Shown here: positions 49,232-59,800 of the stretch, piece by piece | How the letters are laid out: the number at the start of each line of letters is the position of its first letter | Position numbering within the stretch: the stretch's first letter is position 1 | NCBI GenBank assembly: GCA_023053575.1 | Contig: JAKZAP010000010.1 | Coordinates: 21,946,628 to 22,010,627 of the forward strand | Direction of reading: 5' to 3' | Source: Branchinecta lynchi | Lineage: Eukaryota; Arthropoda; Branchiopoda; Anostraca; Branchinectidae | DNA length: 64,000 bases | Position numbers and translations under genes: made by a program | The notes under the pieces: model-generated | Seen by the model: the letters and a program-made list of their open reading frames with translations, nothing else | Databases searched by the model: none | What the model was told of the DNA's origin: nothing

Positions 49232-50477
49232 ATGGCACTTGCAGCTCCGCTCAAGTGGCATATACCGATCGCTTTTCGGTCGGTCGATCCACTGGTTTCA
49301 AGTTAGAGTACTTCCAGACACGCTCAGAGTGGAGGGATCGGGATGAAACTTGGTGGGAAGGACAAACACGAGCCCTAGATACATCGCTTACAGAAACGGA
49401 CCGGATCCGGGTACTATGGGAGAGTTGGAGGCAGATCGGGAATTCCGGTGATCGTGAGTTAAGGTACTTCAAGAGCTAGGACGATGAAACATGGCTAGTG
49501 CATTGGAGACCCGACAAGATTGACTTGGAAATAGTCATTTCCCAGGGAGGGAAGGGAGGGAAAATCTGGAAACTTGAGGCATGCATAACTCTTGAATTGG
49601 TGATTAGATCTTATTTAAACTTGATAATTGGGACGAGCACATGTCTCTGATGTATCTCATTTGTGTCTCTAAGGTTTTGCTTACAAATGAATGTCTAGTT
49701 CCCTTAAAGTGCGTATCTTAACCACAAAGTTAAGACAAGGGCCCATGTTCATCATTGCCTCAAAATTTTTCTTAAAGTACTCATCTTAACCGAAAAAAAA
49801 AAAAAAATGCTTTTGAACAGACGATACATTTTTATGATCCCGAGGGTCCAAAATAAGTTTTGCCTCAAGATTTTTCCTTGGAAACGAATTTCCAGCGCCC
49901 TGAATGTGCGCATCCTGACCGCAAAGCGAACAAAAATAAAACGACCAATAGATACATTTTCATGATCACCATGGCCCATGATCATTTGTGCCTTAAAGGT
50001 TTTGCTTACAAATGAATTCCTGCTCCCTTAAAGTGCGCATTGAGAGTAAAAAAAATACTAGACTATATATTAAACGAGATATTTTTATGATCCCTAAGGG
50101 TCCATGATCATTTGTGCCTCAAGGGCTTATCTCACAAATCAATTTCTAGCGCCCTTAAAGTATCGCATATTAACCGCACAGTGAAAAAAATACTTTTGAC
50201 AAAATGATACATTTTCATGATCTCAAAGGGCACATGACCATTTGTGCATCAAGGGTGTTGCTTACAAAGGAACTAATGGCTCCCTAAAAGTGCGCATCAT
50301 CACCCCAAAGTCCAAACAAAGCTTTCGACTAAACCAGGACTAAACGGTATATTTTCATAATCCCCAATGACTTATGAACATTCGTGCCTCAAGGGTTTTA
50401 CTTACAAGGGATTACAGTAAACCCACGAGTTGACAAATTCCCACAGTCATCCTCTGACCCAACTTTGCAAGTGCCAT
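49232..50477. mobile_element. Internally repetitive element F4, copy 2
   Basis: 1246 bp bounded by ATGGCACTTGC and GCAAGTGCCAT. The left end forms the hairpin GGCACTTG...CAAGTGGC. From about 49660, about six units of roughly 140-160 bp repeat with TTTATGATCC, GCCTCAAGG.TTTTGCTTAC and CCCTTAAAGTGCGCAT. Opposite orientation to 4446-6252. Confidence 0.7.
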
Positions 50478-50489
50478 ATTTTTTTTTTT

Positions 50490-51319
50490 TTATACACTTG
50501 GTGAGACTTCAACTCACTCCAAATCAGCTTTCTTCACTCAAACACCCATAACCTACCCAATTCCCATTCCCCTCCCCCGATCTTCATTAAACAACCAAAT
50601 CAATTACCCAACAAATTTTTTTTTAATCTATTCTTAAACAACAAATGATTGTCAGACTCCCTAATTCCCTACCGGTAGATTATTCCAAACAATGACACCA
50701 CTATTTCTAATTATAAATGACGCTCTACTACTCTTACCCGACTCACTAACAAGCCTATCATTATTCCTCGTATCATAATCATGGTAATCTGAATTCAGAC
50801 TAAAAAAATTACTAAAATACGACGGGGAAATTTTATTTAATACACTGTACACAAAATTACCAATTTGCTGTTCTCTTACATGTTTAACTTTCAACCCATT
50901 AAAATCTCGATAACAATCTTCTGTATGGCGACAGTTTTTTAACTCACCAAAAACACGGAGAGCTTTATTTTGCAGAAAGAATTAGAATTAAAGTTACTGG
51001 CATACACAGAACGTCCATATATCAAATATGGATGAAAAATTGAAAAATAAATGTATCTTAGTGCCGTTACCGGTAGAATATTTTTGAATCGGCGCATTAC
51101 ACCCCCGCCTCTCGCCATTTTAGTTGCAATAATGTCACTGTGTTTTTTCCAATTAAAATTTACATTAAGATTGAAACCAAGATATTTACGGGCATAAACT
51201 TGGTTAACCGGGGAATTTCCAAGTAAAACGTCTTGTTGATCATTTATAGTTCGTTCAAGTCTACTAAATATCGTATAATTGGTTTTCGACGGATTTACTG
51301 CAATAAAACTCGACTTCAT
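50490..51319 (-). mobile_element. Non-LTR retrotransposon fragment (post-RT region)
   Basis: Frame 51319-50939 has SSFIAVNPSKTNYTIFSRL, KYLGFNLNVNFNWKKHSD and LRYIYFSIFHPYLIYG, the region after the RT palm in Jockey/CR1-like ORF2. Frame 50894-50661 continues with IRNSGVIVWNNLP. The plus-strand T run near 50480-50492 is likely its poly-A tail. Confidence 0.75.
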
Positions 51320-51761
51320 AAAAATTGTGAGGTTAAATTGTTAGGTTTATGATCTTCTAGCTCTGGTGACTAACTTTTTTTACTAAATTTTCTTGACTTA
51401 CTTATTCGACCTACTTTATTAATCATTGATGCAAATCTTAGCCTATATTTAGCTTACTGCAGAGTTTTAGATAAAGGATCTGTTCGTTTTGTTTGACAGA
51501 CAAACCTCTCGAGTGATCGAACTCTACCTTCATTGTCAACATCATAGTGCGTTGTAGTCAGCTTTGGATCTGGGTGGGACTGAACAGATTTTCAGATTAT
51601 CTATAAACACACAAAAAAAAATACAATACTTCCTGGAACAAACTGCATGACCACCTAAATAAAAGGCCATGCGGCCTATGGGAACGAACATGAAATTTTG
51701 TTTTGTAAAATTCCATTATATATTAAATTTTGTCTATCTCTCTCTCTCTCAAATAAGGAGC
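51320..51761. other. Probable plus-strand LINE 3' end with CT tail
   Basis: AAATAAAAGGCCATGCGGCC is followed by (TCTC)n at about 51728-51750. No ORF. Supported only by composition. Confidence 0.4.
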
Positions 51762-52349
51762 TCATTCAATAGTACTCCTTTTTACAACATATTTAAAAAA
51801 GAAACGTGATTGTGTAAATACACTCTTATTACTCTCAACTACTGTCACTTGAAAATGATCTTTTAGTTGTTTTTTAAAGGACTGAAGGGTTGCTGCATCC
51901 CTAATACACAGAGGTATTTCTTTCCATAGCGCTACTTCTGCATGTCTTATTGAAAACTCCCCTCTTGAAATATGCCTTCTTTGTTGGGACAATAAACTAT
52001 TTGATGCTGAAGACGTCAGAAAACAATGATATGATGACGATTCCTTAAAAAGATCCAGCCGTAGAACTCCGGGAGGTGTAAGTGAATTTAGATATTTGTA
52101 CATAAATATTCCCATCCGTGTTTTACGTATTTGCATAATATTAAGAAGGTTAGATTTCGCATACGATTCAGCAGTTGTATATTTTCCATAGACTTGCAGT
52201 GTCCCAACTGCCCTGTTTTGGATAATTTGCATTTTTTGTATATCATATTGAAACGAACTAGTCCAAATATAACAACGAGAAAGAACTTCCTGTCGTTGGT
52301 TTCCAATCACTGCCTCACAAAATGGTTTCCCACAAATTGTCCCCCACAA
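51762..52349 (-). mobile_element. Non-LTR retrotransposon fragment (ORF2 C-terminus)
   Basis: 195 open codons with YDIQKMQIIQNRAVGTLQVY, RKTRMGIFMYKYLNSLTPPG, FSIRHAEVALWKEIP and a LQSFKKQLKDHF end, typical of LINE C-termini. A different lineage from the copy at 50490-51319. The open frame suggests it is fairly young. Confidence 0.75.
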
Positions 52350-52809
52350 ATTTGGCAGTGAAAAACAGTTGAAAGTTATTGCCTCTTGGCTAATTTCCGT
52401 CCACCCCCGCGGTTTACATCCCAGTTCAAGTCCACCGACCTTTTACAAAGCGTGGCAAGCTTCTCCGGGAAGTTTCCTTAGAAGTCCGTGCTAGCTCTGC
52501 TGGAGATATCGATCTTTCATACGGGAGTTTGCGCTGGATCTCGGAGACATTGACATTTTTGCCAAGCGTATCCTTGACTCAGCCGGGAGCCCGTAGCCGA
52601 TCGGATAGTTCGGTCTTTCTTAGTGCAGATATTGGCAGCTGTGATTTTTTGTTGTTGTAAGTATTAGAGATTAGCTGTAGTACAGTATTCAGAAAGTATG
52701 ATGTTCAGGGGAAGAGGTTTAGTTTGAGCATTCTGTCTGTACATCTTGATTTTGGTTCAGAAGCGGGTGTTCTTGTGAATTGAGGAAAGCCTATATTAGC
52801 ATAAGTTTG
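52350..52809. other. Possible 5' non-coding exon of KIF1
   Basis: Less AT-rich than its surroundings and followed by an excellent donor, GTAAGTATT, at 52657. Since the first coding KIF1 exon has its own acceptor at 54956, an upstream non-coding exon must exist, and this is a candidate. Position is the only other support. Confidence 0.25.
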
Positions 52810-53752
52810 TTTTGGGGATCCCAAAACGTAAGTTAACGTAAGTAACTATGACATCGCAAAAGTTGTCCGTGCGTCCGTCTGTCCGTCCGTCTGTAAGCGC
52901 GATCACTCTCGAAGGGAATGAGATATGTTGATGAAATTTGGTGTGAGGAATCTTTGGGTCAAGGGAAGGTCAAGTTCTTAGATTGGCTGTGTAGCCCTAC
53001 ATTTAAGGTTGGGGAGGGGCTTCAAATTAAGGTGCAAACAAAATATTTTTAAACAGCTAATGTGATATTCGATTATGGGGTAAAAATACATGCTCAACAT
53101 GACGATGAAAACCATTTTCTCGCTGGACAAGTAGTTCGTCCGGAAGGAATCCGGCAAAAACTGGAAAGTTGGCTAAAATTAAAAGTTTTATTTGAAGTTG
53201 ATTAGATGTTCGATTATGGGATAAAAAGACATGCTGAAGACGACGGTGAAAATCATTTCTCGCTGGACAACTAGTTCGCCCGGAATCCGGCCAAACCGGA
53301 ACATTTTTCGAAAGCGAAAGTTTTATTTGAAGTTGATTAGATGACAGATTTAGGGCTAAGAAAAGACGCTGAGTCTGTATATGAAAATAATTTTTTACCC
53401 GGACATATAATTGGTCCGGAATCCGGTTGAAACCAGAAATTTTTTATAAGTTAAAGTTTGTTTTGAAGTTGATGAGATGTTCTTTATAGGGATAAGGAGA
53501 TACGCTAAATTTGTTTCTGAAGTGTTCTTTTTTTGCTGGACAAGTAATTCGTTCGGAATTCGGCCGAAACCGGAAATTTGGCAGAAGTAAAGCAAGAAGT
53601 TTCGGTCAGTGTCGTCAAAATAGATATGGCTTATAGAGGTATATATATCTGAGCTTTTCAGATGATTAGCGTGGCGAAGACTGGATCTTGTCTTCAGTTG
53701 TCTGGATCAAACATTAGATTTTTGGGATCCCATCGACACCTTAGGTCTTGTT
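52810..53752 (+). mobile_element. F3 element, near-complete copy
   Basis: Starts TTTTGGGGATCCCAAAACG, ends TTTTTGGGATCCCATCGACA plus CCTTAGGTCTTG. About five internal units with CCGGAATCCGGCC-type cores. It abuts a family P remnant. Confidence 0.85.
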
Positions 53753-53757
53753 CCAGA

Positions 53758-53880
53758 TGCCGTACCATGGTATCTGATACTACGGTGAAAAATCGGCTTT
53801 GCAGTTACCGTGGTATCTGCGATTTTCATAGCGCGAATTTCGCAAAACGACAAAATGCAGATCCGGTTACCTGGTATGAG
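53758..53880. mobile_element. Palindromic MITE (family P), truncated copy
   Basis: Carries ACCATGGTATCTGATACTAC and TTTGCAGTTACCGTGGTATC but lacks the GTTGCGTT terminus. Confidence 0.65.
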
Positions 53881-54956
53881 ATGAGTACTATCTTTTTTTT
53901 TATTCTTTTATTCTTTATTTTACACAAAGTCACAGTAAAAATCTTGTAACAAAAAATATAAAAACTAAACGATACATCTTCAAATAAACCAGTCACCCGA
54001 GAACCCGGGCGTCCAGGTTGTCCTGGGGGTGACCATTAAATCCACAATACCGATCACATAACTTTGTCAGCAGTGGAATCAACCTTCAACCACAAACAAA
54101 CCAAAACAGCTCAACAAAAATAACTTTCTCTCCTCCAACTGGGCAAATAATCAAAAACATAACTATAGACTTGGCATGCAAGGCCTAGTTTCCAGCCGTT
54201 TAACCGTAGTTACTAAATAAACCTTTCAAACTTGTTGTAGCTCTGTGCAAGTTAGCAAATAATTGCATGTTGTCAGTACACAAACCTGCTGGGCTGCTAT
54301 GTCTGGGACTCGTCTGAACTTCTTTTCCTTTTCCTGCCATTGCCCCACGGCCCTTTTGGAAATAAAGTCATTCGTTGTAGTAGTAGTAGTAGTAGTAGTA
54401 GACAGGTTTAATAGAAAAACTTGGCAGCATCGCTGATTTGCGTTTCTTTACAACAGATTCAAAATCAAACTACACTTGTAAATATAAAACAAACAAGAAA
54501 CATTAACTCTTATTGTACATATCGACGAAAGCCGGGACGAAAGAATTAATTCATAAGGCAAGGTCTTTGATTTCTGTTCACCACGTCTAGATGCAATCCA
54601 GATCTCGCGCTCTAACTCTGGAGCTGGTCTTGTTGGGACCGGTTATTCTTCGGCGATATTTTGGCCCTTCTTGGCAAGGGCCACGAAGGGCCCGATATTT
54701 TGGCTCTTCAGGCTGTAACTGAGGACACTTGCCAAGAAAGGCTGAAAAATCCTGGCTGACTTGTCCGTTTTGAGTTTTATATATGATTCCTAGTCAGCTT
54801 CATCTGGAGGTGTGTTTATAAGGTCTGATGGTTATCCGTTCTTGGAAAATATAAATAATTTAAACTACTGAATTTCTTAAAGTTTTTCTGGCCTTGTTTT
54901 GTTATCTAGTGTTCGCTTGGAAATCGTTTCGTAGTTTAATCCCACTTTTTTTTCAG
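53881..54956. other. LINE 3' ends and a foldback remnant
   Basis: A (GTA)n tail at about 54381-54402 follows GGAAATAAAGTCATTC and marks a plus-strand LINE 3' end. About 54650-54760 carries FB family arms (GCCCTTCTTGGCAAGGGCC and CTTGCCAAGAAAGGC). The polypyrimidine tract and AG at 54944-54956 are the acceptor of the first recognised KIF1 exon. Confidence 0.5.
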
Positions 54957-55035
54957 GTTAAAATGGACCGGTGATACAAAGTAATAGTTTTATTCGACAC
55001 AGACTGTGACGTTGATTTGTAGCTAGTTCCCGAAA

Positions 55036-55135
55036 ATGTCGTCCGTAAAGGTTGCGGTAAGGGTTCGACCCTTCAACAGCCGGGAAAAGTCGAAGGACAG
55101 CACATGTATCATCGAGATGGTGGATAATCAGACCA
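55036..55135 (+). CDS. KIF1: Kinesin-3 (KIF1/unc-104), first coding exon
   Basis: Encodes [20 protein letters not shown] then [13 protein letters not shown], the start of the motor domain. [14 protein letters not shown] is nearly invariant in KIF1A/KIF1B/unc-104, plus-end motors that carry synaptic vesicle precursors and other cargo. ATG at 55036; the exon begins at 54957 after TTTTTTTTCAG, so 79 nt are 5' UTR. Donor GTGAGT follows 55135, phase 1. It joins in frame to 57918. The intron between holds a hAT MITE and several LINE fragments. Confidence 0.95.
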
Positions 55136-55507
55136 GTGAGTATTAGACATCTTATATTGCACTTGCAAGTTGCAAATCAAACCGTCAGGTTCAGTTTTAT
55201 TTTTTGTATTATTTCCGATATTTATAAACATAAATAATTATTTACTTTCGGCAGGAAGCAGAGCATGAATTGCACGGGGTTGATAAATGAAAAATAATCG
55301 TCTTCTCCTGAAGATGAGAAGAATAATAATACTCATCAATTCGAGTTTACAGTAAAACAGTAATTTTGAATTTTCCGCCAGTGTCGGCCATCTTGCGGTC
55401 CATTGAAAGAACATGTTTGCTGGCCATCTAACGACCACATGAGCAGATCGAGCGCGAGGGGCTAGTGCTTTCTGCAGATTGCAAGAGAGACAAAGTTGTG
55501 CTAGGCA
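55136..55507. other. KIF1 intron 5' part, no clear element
   Basis: The end (55438-55507) shares a phrase with 26196-26270. Nothing else supported. Confidence 0.4.
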
Positions 55508-55830
55508 CAGAGACGTTACTAGCCAAAATGTTTGGGGGGGGGGGGGACGAGGCATTTACCGACTGGCTGGTGATTTTTACTGACTTTTTCTTCAGAAAAA
55601 CGACTGTTTTCAACAACAAAAATCACATTTTTGGAAAAAAGTCGACTGATTTTCAGAAAAATCCGCTGATTTTCAGAAAAACCGACTATTATGATGAAAA
55701 GTCGACCAATTTTCAGAAAAAACGACAGTTTTCATGAAAAAAATTAATTGTTTTCATGAAAAATCGAATCGGTTATTTTTTACCGACTAGCCAACAGCTT
55801 TGGGAGGGGGGGGGGGCCATTGGGGTCGTT
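55508..55830. mobile_element. hAT-type MITE (H1), copy 4 with decayed right end
   Basis: Starts CAGAGACGTTACTAGCC and has the H1 interior (ATTTACCGACTGGCTGG, AAAAACGACTGTTTTCAACA). The right terminus after the G run is not recognisable, and no 8-bp duplication is seen. Confidence 0.75.
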
Positions 55831-55899
55831 CAGTCCCAGTCCGTAAGGGTAAGCTATTCGGCAGGGGGCTATTTCATCGGCAACACTGTTCAATAGTGT

Positions 55900-56850
55900 C
55901 CTAGAAGCGCAATCTTTATGTCTTTGTTCATGTGTTCTCCAGGCTATCGACATTGCTCTCGTATGTTATGCCGACGAAATTTTTAATTTAAGCAGGTCAA
56001 TCAAACGGGTAGAATAAAATTTTTAAACTATGCAAAACGAATATGTTCATCAAGGTCTTGAATTTAATTCGGCTGAGAGACGTCGTATTATTTGATTGGA
56101 AAGCTGAAGGCCCCGTGCCGTCCAGTGCTCTTGGTGATATCAATGTAAAACCCGTTGAGAGCATTGTTTACCTTGATCTCCCCATTGTCTCGTCATTGAA
56201 ACACACCCGCCGGCTTCTGTCTGAACATTTTGAAAGAAAAACATGCGCTTCCTATGGAAAAACATGCGCTTCCTATGGAAAAACATGCGCTTCCTATGCT
56301 CTACTTGTAAAGAATGCAACCCGTTTTAACCGAAAAATCCTAGCTTCCCTTTATAACTCCGTTGCAATACCCCAATTTCTTTACCTAGCTCCCTTCTGGC
56401 AAATATTCTCAGCTAGTGAAAAAAATAAACTCTTTTCCACTTTCTTCAGATTCTCCAAATACTTACTTGGACAAGAAATACCAAAATGATGAAAATATAT
56501 AACATAAGAGACCCTGAGCTTGCTATCTCTAACCTGATTAGCAAATCAGAACGTAGAAATACTCTTTCTAACAAATTTGAAACTAAGATAATGTGTTGTC
56601 CCCAGATGGCCCATCTATTCCCCCCTCCCCTCCCATGTTCCGTTCGTCGTTCCGAGAGGAATACTGGCAATCAGTTTTCTACATGTCCTGCTAAATCTTC
56701 TGCCCAATTTTTACGTAGTTTCAACCCGTCATTTATTTCTGGTCATATCTTGTAAGTGTATTAGTTAATTTGTTTCGTGTTGAGTATTTTGTAAATTTGT
56801 ATTCTTCTCCTAGCTTTTAGCTATTCGGATTGAACTTGATTGATTGAAAA
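55900..56850 (+). mobile_element. LINE fragment, family Z copy 2
   Basis: Frame 56043-56489 has YLDLPIVSSLKHTRRLLSEH and FNRKILASLYNSVAIPQFLY, the post-RT region of a LINE. A 21-bp unit encoding KTCASYG occurs three times in a row at about 56240-56300. The 3' part (56560-56850) matches 15310-15640, ending GAACTTGATTGATTG. Confidence 0.8.
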
Positions 56851-57067
56851 ATACAACTAAAAAATCCAGTCCCACCCGTGGAGCAAAATTCTCAGAGTTT
56901 AAGTGTTAAGTTTAAGTTTATGTGTAGTTTTTAGTCATTAAGAGAGTCTCAGTTCGTAATTGTCGATTTTTTGTGTGTTTCCTATGAAAGTGTTACGTTT
57001 TGCCTTTGTTTTGATTTTCTTTTCGTTTTTGTACTCCGTCCTTTTTGTGTTTAAAATGACGGGTGAT

Positions 57068-57094
<27 letters not shown>
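56851..57094 (+). mobile_element. LINE 3' UTR with poly-A tail
   Basis: Ends TGACGGGTGAT followed by an A tract of more than 20 bases at about 57068-57094. No ORF. Confidence 0.6.
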
Positions 57095-57098
<4 letters not shown>

Positions 57099-57480
57099 TA
57101 AACAACACAAATAATAAATATTTAATTAAACATGTGTAAACTTAAACATGTCTTCAAGGTACTATTTTTTCCTCAATGACATGCTTTTCTCTCAAATAGC
57201 TGATCACTGACCATAAAGAATTCTCCAGATGTAGTTGCCTGACCCATAAAGCACAACTCCTACTAGAAATGATCTTTTCAGTATGAAGTGGATCAGAAAG
57301 AAAAACTTTCTCGAAAATACCATTACTTTCCATCTGAATTTAGGGATTTTATTGTTAGCGCTTGACGACTCTGCACAGCCTTCCTGCTCTCCAACGTGGC
57401 GGCTGGGCGCAAAACATTTGAAAACTGAACACACCTTGGCAAACTAAGCAAATAAAATTAGTAAAAAACAGAAGATTTCG
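57095..57480. other. No feature recognised (KIF1 intron)
   Basis: No gene or repeat supported. Confidence 0.35.
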
Positions 57481-57872
57481 TATCCTTGCGTGTGGAAGAG
57501 TTGTCAGCGGACGTTGAAGATTCTGGCAACCTTTGCGTTCTGCAACGGGAAAAACTCGGCACGGCCGAAAGGCACTTAAAATTCGTAGGCACAAAACGAA
57601 TCAATGGAGAAAGAATCGAAGCTCGGATCGCATGCTAGACCGCGAATGTGCCTGCAGTAAAACCAAGACAGATACAGAAAGAAAGATACCTAAATTCATT
57701 CGTTCTGTATTTCACTAAACATTTTAATTGTTCATGATTTATGTTCGTTTCTTATTTAATGTTTGTTAGTCTGTGTTTTATTTATATTGTTAATGAGTGT
57801 TTATTTTTCTAATTCCCGTCCGTGTTAGCCTAGTGCTGTTAGGGTTTAAAATAAAATTGATTTATTGAAAAA
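57481..57872 (+). mobile_element. LINE 3' end with poly-A tail
   Basis: Ends AAAATAAAATTGATTTATTG plus an A run at about 57868-57878, typical of a LINE 3' end just upstream of a KIF1 exon acceptor. Confidence 0.55.
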
Positions 57873-57917
57873 AAAAAGAAAGACCGCAGATTCTGAAAGT
57901 TTGTTATTTATTTTCAG

Positions 57918-58079
57918 TCATTGCCAACCCGAAGTTGGCACCCAGTTGTAAAGAACCCCCTAAGTCCTTCACTTACGACTATTCCTATTGGTCACATGAC
58001 GACCAGGATCCTAATTTCGCCAATCAGAGGCAAGTGTATAAGGATATCGGAGAGGAAATGCTCCAGCACGCTTTTGATG
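57918..58079 (+). CDS. KIF1: Kinesin-3 (KIF1/unc-104), second coding exon
   Basis: A 162-nt exon between acceptor TTTATTTTCAG and donor GTAAGT, phase 1 on both sides. It encodes [20 protein letters not shown] then [20 protein letters not shown] and [13 protein letters not shown]. In kinesin-3 this is the SF-(Y/F)DYSYWSH...QVY-DIGEEML-HAF block just before the P-loop exon (YNVCIFAYGQTGAGKS), which I did not find in the remaining 6 kb. The next intron is therefore longer than 5.9 kb. Confidence 0.96.
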
Positions 58080-58108
58080 GTAAGTCGTTTTCTTTTCCCC
58101 TCATAGTA

Positions 58109-58258
58109 AACAAAAATCTGGCAGTATTTGCTACTGGGATGAATCTTATCTTTATTGTGATAGGATTACCCCTAATTCGGATTAATTTTATCCCAATAGA
58201 GATAAGATTAATCCCAGTAGCAAATACTGCATCCTTATTCGGAGAAACTTTTTACAGC
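58109..58258. mobile_element. Palindromic MITE (GCAGTATTTGC family), copy 1
   Basis: Inverted arms GGCAGTATTTGCTACTGGGA and TCCCAGTAGCAAATACTGC, with weaker outer pairing. A second copy is at 62259-62420. It lies 29 bp after the KIF1 exon 2 donor. Confidence 0.8.
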
Positions 58259-58599
58259 GTATCTCATCTCTTAGTATTATTTTATCTCTTCTCTCTTTGA
58301 CTTTTGTAGCTCAGAAATTTTGGATTTGTAGTCGTGTTTCGCGAAAACTCAAATCTTCGCCCTTAGTACTGCATCTTTGTCAGTTAATCCTATACAAACT
58401 CTCATGCTTTCTCTTTGCGATTTTCTCCACTTTGTTTATTTTCGACCTGAAAGTTAAAGCAGAAAGATCTAAACTTTCTGTGGAGAATATTTGAAATTTA
58501 ATTGGTCGTGCACGTCATTTAAAGTGGGTCCGCAGACCACTTCGGTTGTGCTTTAATTGCATCCTGCAGTTAAAATCAATTGAGGGGTACAACCGTTTC
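58259..58599. other. No feature recognised (KIF1 intron)
   Basis: No gene or repeat supported. Confidence 0.35.
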
Positions 58600-58790
58600 G
58601 TTGAACTTTATTGAGCTTATGCATTTCACTTAGGCTTTAAATTTCGCTGAAAATCCAACTTATGTTTGTATCATTTAACTGAATATGCTGCCTTATTTGG
58701 GTTGTGTTAAGGGATTTTTTTTTTACTTTTCACTACTTGCTCCAGTATGACGTTTAGAATGTCTACGGCCGTTCTCACTACGCAAAGTTC
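58600..58790 (-). repeat. R1 repeat, diverged inverted copy
   Basis: CTGAAAATCCAACTTATG and TATCATTTAACTGAATA are the complement of the R1 end region. Confidence 0.5.
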
Positions 58791-59045
58791 TACTATGTCC
58801 TGGAAAATTTGAATCTCAATACAAACGCGGGTTTTCAGTAGCCAGTAATCAGCTTGGTGCAGGTGAGCTCACTGAAAGAACACCTTTTTTTCGTAAATCC
58901 TTTTCCTCAAGCATACAAGTCGTACAACACATGTACAGTCACATAGAGGTACGACAAATCCGACGGGGAAAGTCCACTATATCTAATTCATATATTCAAA
59001 TTATGTATATAACGGATACGTCAGCTACGCTTCTTCATCAGCGAG

Positions 59046-59364
59046 ATAATATAGATGGCACTTTTACACAAGGGACTTGTACCGTGATGGTTTATTGGTC
59101 ACTGTAGAAGTCCCTTGTATAAAAGTGCCATCTATATTATCAATTTCCGTGACATGGGGATGTGAACTGGTTAGATGAATTTGCTTCGGGCGGGATCACT
59201 GTTACTATGGCCGGCTTCTATCAGACTATTGTAGTGGTTTGCGAACTCTGTTCACAAGCCCCTCGGTAGCTCACTTGGTAGAGCGACTGCCTCGTAAGCA
59301 GAGGGTCATGGTTTCAAATCCCGGCTGAGGAGCATTTTTGTCTATCAGTTCACTACTTATAAAA
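59046..59364 (+). repeat. tRNA-Thr-like interspersed repeat, copy 2
   Basis: Begins with a hairpin whose arms are ATGGCACTTTTACACAAGGG and CCCTTGTATAAAAGTGCCAT (about 59053-59130), then the body shared with 21130-21398 and the tRNA-like end. Inserted in the foldback with an 8-bp duplication ATCAGCGA. Confidence 0.8.
59260..59332 (+). tRNA. tRNA-Thr-like sequence (anticodon CGT), within a repeat
   Basis: Box A-like TAGCTCACTTGG, box B GGTTTCAAATCCC, anticodon loop CTCGTAA (CGT), stem CTGC/GCAG, and a T5 run after the 3' end. The first acceptor pair is C-A and the T arm has an extra base. Better preserved than 21301-21372 but still best read as part of a repeat. Confidence 0.42.
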
Positions 59365-59659
59365 ATCAGCGATATTTCGGCCCTTCTTGGCAAGGGTCCT
59401 AGTCAGGCTGTCAAATCTTCTGGGTCAACGTTGGGGAAGGAAACAAACCTGTAATCCCATAAGATTGACACAAAAGATTGAAGATTGATTTACAGGTTTG
59501 TCTCCTTCCCCGACGTTGACCCCGAAGATTGACAGCCTGACGAGGACCCTTGCCAAGAAGGGCCTAAATATCGCTGATGAAGAATCGTAGCTGACATATC
59601 CGTTATATACATTATTTGAATATATGTTTAAGTAAGCTTGGGCTCAAAGAATATTTTTA

Positions 59660-59800
59660 TCAAAATGGATTATTCGTGAATAGCAGAGCTACGAAGATCC
59701 GCATTTTCATCAGGTCTTCAGACCTCTTTAAGTGAATAAGTGATGGGTAACTAGATTGTCCCATCCCAGCCCTTTTCGGTTAAACCTTAAAGGACCTGTC
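59660..59800 (-). repeat. Interspersed repeat R2, copy 2
   Basis: Inverted match to 8990-9112 (GCATTTTCATCAGGTCTTCA, AAGTGAATAAGTGATG, CCCTTTTCGGTTAAACCTTAA). Confidence 0.6.

Larger units (their letters stand above)
58989..59626. mobile_element. Large foldback element (FB), interrupted by a tRNA-like repeat
   Basis: Outer arms ATAACGGATACGTCAGCTAC and GTAGCTGACATATCCGTTAT. Inner arms of about 88 bp at 59366-59453 and about 59492-59579 (TTTCGGCCCTTCTTGGCAAG / CTTGCCAAGAAGGGCC), with a loop of about 40 bp. The left arm is interrupted at ATCAGCGA by the repeat 59046-59364, and ATCAGCGA occurs on both sides of it, as expected for a target duplication. Confidence 0.85.

Noticed and set aside
55136..57917. 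Additional KIF1 exon between exons 1 and 2
   Set aside because: Phases of the two recognised exons join directly and the encoded sequence is colinear with kinesin-3, so no exon is missing here.
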